A model generated the notes under the pieces. The model was not told where the DNA came from. It saw only the letters and a program-made list of their open reading frames with translations, and did no database searches. From an uncultured Acetatifactor sp. (lineage in GTDB: Bacteria > Bacillota > Clostridia > Lachnospirales > Lachnospiraceae), in NCBI GenBank assembly GCA_947631715.1, contig CANRMK010000115.1:1-7487 (forward strand): DNA of 7,487 nt, written 5' to 3'. Shown in pieces: positions 1 through 5,228 of this stretch. Made by a program: the position numbers and the translations under genes. Each line of letters starts with the position of its first letter. The stretch's first letter is position 1.

Positions 1-135
1 TACGATGTGCAGCTGCCTATCATCGAGCAGGTGAATCAGATCCTCTTTGAGGGCAAGAGCCCGGATCAGGCAGTGAAAGAGCTGATGCTGCGCGACAAGA
101 AAATCGAGGTGTCCGAGATACAGTGGGAGGCGTGA
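1..135 (+). CDS. gpsA: Glycerol-3-phosphate dehydrogenase [NAD(P)+], C-terminal end (partial)
   Basis: The frame is open from the first base and ends at TGA 133-135, giving 44 residues. The tail reads as an amphipathic helix with the pattern LPIIEQVNQILFEGKSP followed by AVKELMLRDKK. This is the usual end of bacterial GpsA, where a (M/L)PI.E.V...LFEG..P..A...LM.R motif closes the helical substrate-binding domain. GpsA reduces dihydroxyacetone phosphate to sn-glycerol 3-phosphate in the cytosol, the first step of phospholipid backbone synthesis. The Rossmann domain and catalytic residues lie outside the window. In many endospore formers gpsA sits next to spoIVA, which here appears at 6601, and this supports the call. 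No clear terminator follows the stop. The call rests on a short C-terminal stretch, so another member of the same dehydrogenase family is possible but unlikely. Confidence 0.85.
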   Translation, partial: YDVQLPIIEQVNQILFEGKSPDQAVKELMLRDKKIEVSEIQWEA

Positions 136-238
136 GAAAAGGGCAGATTATAATAGGAAAATGTTTCGGTTAATTGCAGAATGATTTGTTTGTACTGATG
201 TAATTGACTGAAAAATGTGGAATTTAAACCTAATATGT

Positions 239-267
239 TTGACAATTTATGAAAAATATTGTACGAT
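239..267 (+). promoter_or_regulatory. Sigma-A-type promoter of the DUF3990 module
   Basis: A perfect -35 hexamer TTGACA (239-244) is followed by a 17-nt spacer and a -10 hexamer TACGAT (262-267). The predicted transcript start is near 274, about 20 nt before the ATG at 295. A short inverted repeat TTGTA (259-263) / TACAA (273-277) straddles the -10 element and start site and could be an operator, but it is only 5 bp per arm. The surrounding 136-294 segment is AT-rich and holds no other gene. Confidence 0.65.
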
Positions 268-280
268 TAAAATACAAATG

Positions 281-285
281 AGGAG
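281..285 (+). promoter_or_regulatory. Ribosome binding site of the DUF3990 gene
   Basis: AGGAG lies 9 nt upstream of the ATG at 295 and fixes that codon as the start. Confidence 0.7.
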
Positions 286-294
286 TATTGATCA

Positions 295-888
295 ATGCTT
301 TTGTATCATGGAACTGATAATTTGAGCGCTGAAAATATCATAACTTCTGGGGTTGATTTTGGTAAGTGCGACCGTTTTACTGATAATGCAAGAGGTTTTT
401 ATTTGTCGAAAAATAAAGAGTTCGCGGAAGAAAGAGCCAGAACGATGACGTTTGCTCCGCAAAAACCAGTTGTTGTTGAAATGTATTTTGATGAGGAAAA
501 GGCAAAGAAAAATCTTAATATAAGGCATTTTGACAGCGTCACTGATGAATGGAAATTTTTTGTTGCAATTAATCGTACAGGGCTGGAAAAATTTATTTTA
601 ATGAATTCTTTTTTCCCAAATCAGTTACATAATCTTGATTATAAGTATGATGTGGTGGTTGATATACCTGCAGATGCCGGAATATCTGCTATTACTGATA
701 AGATTGATTTCATATTAGATGATGTTAATAATTCAGGAAGAGCTTATGAGGAATATAGAAGAGATATTTTAGAATTGGTTAACTCAATCAATGAGGGTAA
801 TGTGGATCCAGAGGCAAAACAATATTCATTTCATACTGTCCGCTCATTGAAATACTTAGAGAACGCTCGTATAATTAATGTTGTTTAG
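295..888 (+). CDS. DUF3990 domain protein, ADP-ribosyltransferase-like, candidate toxin
   Basis: This 197-residue protein has no signal peptide or membrane segment. It matches the DUF3990 pattern along its length: N-terminal YHGT (residues 4-7), GFYLS (34-38) followed by a helix with an E.A..RA pattern, EWKFFVAINR (85-94), YKYDVVVDIPAD (116-127) and a closing SFHTVRSLKYL (178-188). DUF3990 is, as I recall, grouped with the ADP-ribosyltransferase fold. The YHGT histidine (H5) and the GFY tyrosine (Y36) sit where the first two residues of an H-Y-x catalytic triad would be; the third residue cannot be assigned by eye. DUF3990 genes are often found beside small DUF3791-type genes. Here a 103-codon gene follows after 27 nt in the same transcription unit, so a toxin-antitoxin arrangement is likely but inferred. 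Base composition is far more AT-rich than gpsA, metF or tyrS, which suggests horizontal transfer. The start is supported by AGGAG 9 nt upstream and a good promoter. The target is unknown. Confidence 0.8.
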   Translation: MLLYHGTDNLSAENIITSGVDFGKCDRFTDNARGFYLSKNKEFAEERARTMTFAPQKPVVVEMYFDEEKAKKNLNIRHFDSVTDEWKFFVAINRTGLEKFILMNSFFPNQLHNLDYKYDVVVDIPADAGISAITDKIDFILDDVNNSGRAYEEYRRDILELVNSINEGNVDPEAKQYSFHTVRSLKYLENARIINVV

Positions 889-915
889 TATACAATAGAA
901 AGAAAGGAAAAGTAT

Positions 916-1227
916 ATGAAGGGAATACTGGTATCAGTGAAAGGAAAAGACTTTGTATTAAAGGAGAACGCATTAGCTTCTATACAGAATATACTTGTCT
1001 CACAATATAAGGTACCTGGTAGTTTGGCGGCAACGTTGATTAAACGCAGTAAAATTGATCAGATTTTCGATAGAAACGCCGAGATTGCGGCTCATACATC
1101 TAATAAGACATGGGCTCAGCGGGCGTACGAGCAGTTAAATGAAAATGATAATGTTTCGGAATATACTGTTCATAATGTTGTGAAGACATCAAGATATTCA
1201 AGAAAAAGGAAAATAAATGCTGAGTAA
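916..1227 (+). CDS. Small partner protein of the DUF3990 gene, possibly DUF3791-like antitoxin
   Basis: The gene encodes 103 residues starting at ATG 916, with AAAGGA ending 7 nt upstream. It begins 27 nt after the DUF3990 stop, has no separate promoter that I can see, and is followed by a strong terminator, so the two genes form one operon. The central part (about residues 20-75) looks all-helical. The pattern I..ILVSQYKVPGSLAATLIKRS, then a helix, then AHT (59-61), resembles the helical core of DUF3791 proteins, where a Y.v.HT segment follows a similar helix; the resemblance is distant and by eye only. The C-terminus (90-103, KTSRYSRKRKINAE) is strongly basic and might contact nucleic acid. 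Position and size fit an antitoxin or immunity role for the upstream gene product, but this is inference. Base composition is AT-rich like its neighbour. An alternative is an unrelated small DNA-binding protein. Confidence 0.6.
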   Translation: MKGILVSVKGKDFVLKENALASIQNILVSQYKVPGSLAATLIKRSKIDQIFDRNAEIAAHTSNKTWAQRAYEQLNENDNVSEYTVHNVVKTSRYSRKRKINAE

Positions 1228-1295
1228 ATTTTGTAATTTGTAAGCAGATTTACTATTGATGGAAGCCCTGATAAGTGCTAAGACAAATTTTAGAA

Positions 1296-1327
1296 AAGGT
1301 GTTACCGTAAAGCAACGGTTCGCCCTT
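1296..1327 (+). other. Imperfect hairpin downstream of the DUF3990 module
   Basis: AAGG (1296-1299) pairs with CCTT (1324-1327) and ACCGT (1304-1308) pairs with ACGGT (1315-1319). They are separated by a symmetric 4x4 internal loop and capped by a 6-nt loop. No U-tract follows, so it is not an intrinsic terminator. It lies just before the strong terminator at 1341-1382 and could be part of the mRNA 3' end or a small RNA. The role is unknown. Confidence 0.35.
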
Positions 1328-1340
1328 GTTAAGAGTAATT

Positions 1341-1382
1341 CAAAAAAGCAACCTAACTTTGGCTAGCGCGGTTGCTTTTTTG
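1341..1382. terminator. Strong bidirectional intrinsic terminator
   Basis: A perfect 13-bp stem is formed by CAAAAAAGCAACC (1341-1353) and GGTTGCTTTTTTG (1370-1382) with a 16-nt loop. A run of six T ends the plus-strand arm, and the mirror run of six A gives a U-tract in minus-strand RNA. It therefore suits both converging units: the DUF3990 operon from the left and metF from the right. The remaining 1383-1457 shows nothing else. Confidence 0.85.
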
Positions 1383-1457
1383 ATGCCTTTTACGTTATTC
1401 TCCTTTTAAATTATGGAGTTACTGATTATTATGTTATTATGCGGCTTTTGCAGAATC

Positions 1458-2321
1458 TCACTTCTCACACGAAATCCCTGCCACGATCTCGCCCGTGGTC
1501 TTTGGCCTGTTCATGGAGTAGAGGTGAATGTGCTTTACGCCGTTTTCTTTTAAGTCTCTGATCTGGCGGATGGCGTAGTCCACGCCGGCTTTGCGCATTT
1601 CCTCCGGCTTGTCTCCGTATGCGGCCAGCAGATCGGACATGGCCTTTGGCACGCTGGAGCCGGAGAGGGTGATGGAGGTGCCGATCTGCTTTGCGGAGGT
1701 GATGGGCATGATCCCGGCGCAGATTGGCACACTGATCCCTTTTTTCGCAGCTTTCTCCAGAAAGGCATAGTAGTAATCGTTATCCAGAAACAGCTGGCTG
1801 ATAAAAAATTCCGCTCCTGCGTCCTGTTTTTTCTTCATATTGTTCAGATCCGTCTCCATACTGAAACTCTCAAAGTGTTTTTCGGGATAGCATGCGCCGG
1901 CCAGGTGCAGATCCGTGTTTTCCTTTAAAAATTCCATCATATCGCTTGCATGGGCGAAATCACGGGAAGCGTACTGCTCGTCGCTCATGTCCCTGGGGCG
2001 GTCCCCGCGCAGGGCCAGCACATGAGAGATGTTGTTTTTCTTTAATTCCTCATAGACGGTAAGAAGCTGTTCCCTTTTACTGCCCACACAGGTCATATGG
2101 GCGATGGCGTCAATATGCAGGGTATTTTGAATGTAGGAGGCCAGTTCCACTGTCTTCCCAGCCCGGCTTCCGCCTGCGCCGTAAGTGACACTGATATAGT
2201 CCGGGTGCAGTTCACCCAGGGAGGTCAATACTTCAAAAGCTTTTTCGAACTCGCCGTCCTTTTTGGGCGGGAACACTTCAAAAGAGAGTGTAGGCTTGTC
2301 CTCATACAGATTTGCTATCAT
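1458..2321 (-). CDS. metF: Methylenetetrahydrofolate reductase
   Basis: The product reduces 5,10-methylene-THF to 5-methyl-THF with a flavin cofactor in the cytosol, feeding methionine synthesis or, in some anaerobes, one-carbon flow. With the start at 2321 it has 287 residues, close to the usual MetF length. Hallmarks in order are SFEVFPPK (13-20) with the catalytic-type Glu15, TYGAGGS (46-52), HMTCVGS (75-81), LALRGDRP (102-109) with the conserved Asp107, GACYPEKH, GAEFFISQLFLD, PICAGIMPI and a closing HLYSMNRP. A longer reading from TTG at 2342 adds seven residues, but no Shine-Dalgarno precedes it. The ATG at 2321 has AAAGGGG nine bases upstream, so I prefer it. The leader after the predicted start site is only about 40 nt, too short for a SAM riboswitch. 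No MetV-type partner gene is visible. It is convergent with the DUF3990 module and divergent from the MoxR gene. Confidence 0.95.
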   Translation of the reverse strand: MIANLYEDKPTLSFEVFPPKKDGEFEKAFEVLTSLGELHPDYISVTYGAGGSRAGKTVELASYIQNTLHIDAIAHMTCVGSKREQLLTVYEELKKNNISHVLALRGDRPRDMSDEQYASRDFAHASDMMEFLKENTDLHLAGACYPEKHFESFSMETDLNNMKKKQDAGAEFFISQLFLDNDYYYAFLEKAAKKGISVPICAGIMPITSAKQIGTSITLSGSSVPKAMSDLLAAYGDKPEEMRKAGVDYAIRQIRDLKENGVKHIHLYSMNRPKTTGEIVAGISCEK

Positions 2322-2351
2322 TACGCGATACCCCTTTCGCAAAGAATTTCC

Positions 2352-2380
2352 TTGATTTTAAGGCAGGAATATCGTAACAT
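2352..2380 (+). promoter_or_regulatory. Predicted promoter of the MoxR-type ATPase gene
   Basis: TTGATT (2352-2357), a 17-nt spacer and TAACAT (2375-2380) match the sigma-A consensus at four of six positions in each hexamer. The -10 overlaps the metF -10 on the other strand by two bases. Confidence 0.4.
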
Positions 2381-2399
2381 AATTAGGAACGGATTTCAA
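2371..2399 (-). promoter_or_regulatory. Predicted metF promoter (minus strand)
   Basis: Read on the minus strand, TTGAAA (2399-2394) is followed by a 17-nt spacer and TACGAT (2376-2371). The -10 hexamer is the same as that proposed for the DUF3990 module. It overlaps the predicted plus-strand promoter of the MoxR gene. Confidence 0.5.
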
Positions 2400-2418
2400 G
2401 GGAAAGGTGTGTGTGAGT

Positions 2419-3351
2419 ATGGGAGATATGGATCATAATCCGGCACAGGACCGGGAGAACGGGGCCGCGAAAGCAGCGGCTTTGGAAACGGCAAAAACAG
2501 AGTTAAGTGCAACAGCGTTCTCAGGAACAGCGTTCTCTGGACCAGCGTTCTCTGGAACGCAGGAGTATGTAGCCAGCGAGGAACTGATGGCCAGCGTGAA
2601 CATTGCCATTGCGTTAAAGAAGCCGCTGTTGATCAAAGGAGAGCCCGGCACGGGGAAGACCATGCTGGCGGAGGCTGTGGCAAAGGCTCTGGGCAAGCGG
2701 CTTATTATCTGGAATATCAAATCCACGACGAAAGCCCAGGAGGGGCTGTATGTATACGATACCATTCAGCGTCTTTACGATGGCCAGTTCGGCGAGGAGG
2801 GCGTGGACGACATTGCCCGATATATCAAGCTTGGTAAGCTGGGCGAGGCTTTCGACAGCGAGGATCAGGTGGTGCTTTTGATCGACGAGATCGACAAGGC
2901 GGACCTGGAGTTTCCCAACGACCTTTTGTGGGAACTGGATCAGATGGAATTCTATATCAACGAGACGAAGCGGACGGTGAAAGCAAAGCACCGGCCCATC
3001 GTGATCATTACCTCCAATGCGGAGAAAGAACTGCCGGATGCGTTTTTGCGCCGGTGCATTTTCCACTATATTGATTTTCCGGGACCGGAACTGATGGAAG
3101 AGATCGTGCGGGTGCATTTTCCCAATGTGGAGGCCAACCTGTTAAAGAACGCCATGGAAGTATTTTACAATATCCGCTCTATCCGGGACATTCGGAAGAA
3201 GCCCAGCACCTCTGAACTGATCGACTGGATAAACGCCCTGCAGGTGGGCGGGATTTCCGCCGATGAGATCCGGTCGAAACTGCCGTTCGTGGGCGTTGTG
3301 GTAAAGAAGGACGAGGACCTGGAGCTGGTGCGGCATGACGGGAATCTGTAA
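2419..3351 (+). CDS. MoxR-family AAA+ ATPase
   Basis: This is a cytosolic AAA+ ATPase of 310 residues. Motifs are Walker A GEPGTGKT (74-81), Walker B LLIDEID (153-159), sensor-1 ITSN ending at Asn200, and paired arginines 211-212 (AFLRRC) in the arginine-finger region. MoxR ATPases usually act with a VWA-domain partner as chaperones that remodel or insert metal cofactors into target enzymes. The CoxE-like gene that follows on the same strand supports this pairing; the target is not evident. The first roughly 48 residues are low in complexity and carry three AFSGT/AFSGP repeats, so they are probably a disordered linker. Starts at GTG 2407, GTG 2413 and ATG 2419 are all possible. I chose ATG 2419 because GGAAAGG (2401-2407) lies upstream at 11 nt, though GTG 2413 has tighter 5-nt spacing. 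A 171-nt gap separates it from the next gene. Confidence 0.9.
   Translation: MGDMDHNPAQDRENGAAKAAALETAKTELSATAFSGTAFSGPAFSGTQEYVASEELMASVNIAIALKKPLLIKGEPGTGKTMLAEAVAKALGKRLIIWNIKSTTKAQEGLYVYDTIQRLYDGQFGEEGVDDIARYIKLGKLGEAFDSEDQVVLLIDEIDKADLEFPNDLLWELDQMEFYINETKRTVKAKHRPIVIITSNAEKELPDAFLRRCIFHYIDFPGPELMEEIVRVHFPNVEANLLKNAMEVFYNIRSIRDIRKKPSTSELIDWINALQVGGISADEIRSKLPFVGVVVKKDEDLELVRHDGNL
2515..2559 (+). repeat. Three tandem 15-bp repeats within the MoxR-type gene
   Basis: Units start at 2515, 2530 and 2545 and share the core GCGTTCTCNGGANCN, encoding AFSGT, AFSGP and AFSGT in frame. They lie in the N-terminal linker before the ATPase domain. Copy number could vary by slippage without breaking the frame. 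Confidence 0.85.
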
Positions 3352-3522
3352 TGCCAGGGCCTGGCGGAGCAAGACGGCTGTCTTTTCGGAGGACAGTTGG
3401 GAAAGAACTCTTTGAGCCGTAAAGGCTGTCCATTTCGTTGACGGGGCATTCAGCGGGCTGGAGGGACTGAAACAAAGTATAAGACGGCAAAGGATCGAAC
3501 GTATCGGGAAAGGGAGCCGGAA
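3352..3522 (+). other. Intergenic gap between the MoxR and CoxE-like genes
   Basis: The gap is 171 nt. It opens with a near-perfect palindrome, GCCAGGGCCTGGC (3353-3365), directly after the MoxR stop. No U-tract follows, so read-through into the next gene is expected. A 23-codon frame starting at 3351 (TAATG overlap) exists but has no family likeness. The gap ends with GGAAAGGGAG (about 3507-3515), the ribosome binding site for the ATG at 3523. I see no promoter. Confidence 0.4.
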
Positions 3523-4725
3523 ATGTTTACGAAGTTTTTTGAGACGCTCAGAGAAAAGGGGCTTCATGTGACGCTGGGAGAATTCCTGACCCTGCAGGAA
3601 GCCCTGGACAAGGGATTGTGCGGCAGTTCCCTGACACAGTTCTATTATGTGGCCCGGATGATCCTGGTAAAAAGCGAGACGGATTTTGATAAATATGACA
3701 TGGCCTTTGAGGAATGCTTTAAGCCGGCCCAGAGAGAGACGGAAGTGGGAAAGGAGATGCTGCGGTGGCTGGACAAGTCGGATATGATGGAGCTTGCCCA
3801 CGAGGAGGCCAGGGCGCATCTGAACCAGATGGAGGATCTGCAGATCGACAAGGAGGACGTGGAGGAGACCTTTAAGCAGCGCCTGAAAGACCAGAATGAG
3901 GAACATAACGGCGGCAGCTTCTGGATCGGCACCATGGGAAAGACCTCTTTCGGAAATATGGGGGGCAATGTGGGCGGCGTCCGGGTGGGCGGCCAGACCG
4001 GGTATCAGTCCGCCTTTTCTGTGGTAGGCGCAAGGAAATACCGGGATTTCAGGGACGATCGTGTCCTGGACAACAGGCAGTTCCAGCTGGCTTTCCGAAA
4101 ACTCAGACAGTTTTCCAGCAGGCTGGATATCCCGGAGACGGAACTTGACATAAACGGTACGGTAGATAAGACCTGCAATAACGGAGGCTGCCTGCAGATC
4201 GTTATGCAAAAGCCCCGGAAGAACGCGGTAAAGCTTTTGCTTCTCATGGATTCCGGAGGCACCATGATTCCTTTCAGCAGCCTGTTGAACGATCTGTTCC
4301 AGGCAGTGCATAAATCCAACCATTATAAGGATGTGAAGACTTACTATTTTCACAATTGTATCTACAGCAAACTCTACAAGACTCCGGAGTGCGAGAACGG
4401 TGACTGGGTGGACACGGAATGGATGTTCCAGAATCTGGACAGCGATTATAAAGTGCTTATCGTGGGGGACGCAGCCATGGCGCCGGAGGAGCTCTATTCA
4501 GACACCGGGAATTACCGGGGGCCTAACGGCGGGCTGTCCGGCTATGAGTGGCTGAAGCTTGTGAAGAAGAAGTATAAAAAGGTGGTTTGGCTGAATCCAA
4601 AGATGGCGCCCGGGCGGGCTCCCTGGCGGGAGGCGGAGACTGCCATCAAGGAAATGTTCCCTATGTATAAGCTTACCGTGGACGGCTTAAACCAGGCCAT
4701 GGTGAAGCTGATGGTAAATCGATAG
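3523..4725 (+). CDS. CoxE-like VWA-domain protein, partner of the MoxR ATPase
   Basis: This cytosolic protein has 400 residues. The N-terminal half is helical and begins FFETLREKGLHVTLGEFLTLQEAL, typical of CoxE-like VWA proteins. A glycine-rich segment with GGSFWIGTMGKTSFG and then GGVRVGG (around residues 130-160) is the linker that recurs in this family. The VWA domain follows, with its metal-site motif reading DSGGT (Asp243-Thr247). The usual form is DxSxS, so the middle serine is glycine here, as also seen in CoxE-type DxGGS variants. The C-terminal part has VVWLNPKMAPG and a terminal helix. VWA partners of MoxR ATPases are thought to bind the substrate protein while the ATPase supplies force. 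The start is set by a strong Shine-Dalgarno 7 nt upstream. There are no membrane segments. It is probably co-transcribed with the ATPase gene. The client is unknown. Confidence 0.88.
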   Translation: MFTKFFETLREKGLHVTLGEFLTLQEALDKGLCGSSLTQFYYVARMILVKSETDFDKYDMAFEECFKPAQRETEVGKEMLRWLDKSDMMELAHEEARAHLNQMEDLQIDKEDVEETFKQRLKDQNEEHNGGSFWIGTMGKTSFGNMGGNVGGVRVGGQTGYQSAFSVVGARKYRDFRDDRVLDNRQFQLAFRKLRQFSSRLDIPETELDINGTVDKTCNNGGCLQIVMQKPRKNAVKLLLLMDSGGTMIPFSSLLNDLFQAVHKSNHYKDVKTYYFHNCIYSKLYKTPECENGDWVDTEWMFQNLDSDYKVLIVGDAAMAPEELYSDTGNYRGPNGGLSGYEWLKLVKKKYKKVVWLNPKMAPGRAPWREAETAIKEMFPMYKLTVDGLNQAMVKLMVNR

Positions 4726-4773
4726 AGATGGATGTACCGAAAAGATAAATAAAGATATACCCGATAAGGTATC

Positions 4774-4932
4774 ATGAAATAAAATGGCGGAGTGCTCGTT
4801 CTCTATGGATTAGCATTGATTCCCGCCGTTTTGTTCCTGCTGAACGGTCTTTTACTTCGGCATCCGGTTTTGATTGCTGTCTCATTGGTTTTTGGGATTT
4901 CGCATTTTCTCATTGTCAAAGAAAATATATGA
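4774..4932 (+). pseudogene. Small two-helix membrane protein frame, interrupted at codon 3
   Basis: The frame starts at ATG 4774, has TAA at its third codon (4780-4782), then runs open for 49 codons to TGA 4930-4932. The open part is strongly hydrophobic: LVLYGLALIPAVLFLLNGLL, a short RHP turn, then LIAVSLVFGISHFLIV and a charged KENI end. This is a convincing pair of transmembrane helices with a polar tail. AAGG (4766-4769) precedes the ATG by 4 nt. A single change of TAA to a sense codon would give a 52-residue protein, so it may be a recent pseudogene. Alternatively it starts at GTG 4792 (46 residues) with a poor ribosome binding site. I do not recognise the family. Arms 4781-4790 and 4823-4832 can also pair (10 bp with one G-U) around a long loop, so part of this stretch may fold as RNA. 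Confidence 0.4.
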
Positions 4933-4956
4933 TCAAGCACCAAATTCCAAGTCTGT

Positions 4957-4980
4957 TAAAGTGTTAAATATTACACTTTA
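4957..4980. repeat. AT-rich inverted repeat, candidate operator
   Basis: TAAAGTGT (4957-4964) and ACACTTTA (4973-4980) are perfect 8-bp arms around an 8-nt AT spacer. No U-tract follows, so a protein-binding site is more likely than a terminator. It lies about 95 nt upstream of the tyrS promoter. The rest of 4933-5070 shows no gene. Confidence 0.4.
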
Positions 4981-5073
4981 GATACTTAGGAAGCCGTTTG
5001 ATTCAAGAGATTCCAGATGCAATAAGAGCATAGGAGAAAATGGTTTTCGATTGTGTAACATTTCAAAAGCAGG

Positions 5074-5101
5074 TTGTCAATTTTCGTGAATTTGTTATAA
5101 T
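5074..5101 (+). promoter_or_regulatory. Sigma-A-type promoter of tyrS
   Basis: TTGTCA (5074-5079), a 16-nt spacer and a perfect TATAAT (5096-5101) predict a transcript start near 5108. This leaves a leader of about 120 nt before tyrS. That leader lacks a convincing T-box element or terminator. Confidence 0.65.
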
Positions 5102-5228
5102 AAATGCGTGGAAAAATTTTAGCAGCAGAAAATCAGCAAGCCAGAATAGTGATGCGATTTTTTATTAGATTTAGATACAAAAACAAGGTGGTTTTGACAC
5201 TGCCTGCTGAGAAGAGGAGAAAAGGGAA

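Noticed and set aside
136..1383. Insertion-sequence or prophage ends flanking the AT-rich module
   Set aside because: No convincing direct or terminal inverted repeats, transposase or integrase are visible at the borders.
2322..2342. Extended metF start at TTG 2342
   Set aside because: No Shine-Dalgarno precedes it, and the family start aligns with the ATG at 2321, which has AAAGGGG upstream.
2322..2364. SAM riboswitch upstream of metF
   Set aside because: The leader after the predicted start is about 40 nt, far shorter than a SAM-I element, and there is no terminator helix.
3351..3422. 23-codon frame starting in a TAATG overlap with the MoxR stop
   Set aside because: It has no own ribosome binding site, no recognisable motif and arginine/glycine-rich chance composition.
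3142..4353. Long minus-strand open frame of 403 codons opposite the MoxR and CoxE-like genes
   Set aside because: It is antisense to two recognisable genes and has no domain likeness or ribosome binding site; it is a by-product of codon bias.
5194..5199. TTGACA just upstream of tyrS as a second promoter
   Set aside because: No -10 hexamer lies at 16-18 nt; that position is occupied by the ribosome binding site.
5108..5228. Possible T-box leader for tyrS (AAGGTGG at about 5185-5191 recalls the T-box core)
   Set aside because: The leader is only about 120 nt, the ACCGCG half of the T-box core is missing, and no antiterminator or terminator pair can be drawn. A covariance search with the T-box model would decide it.
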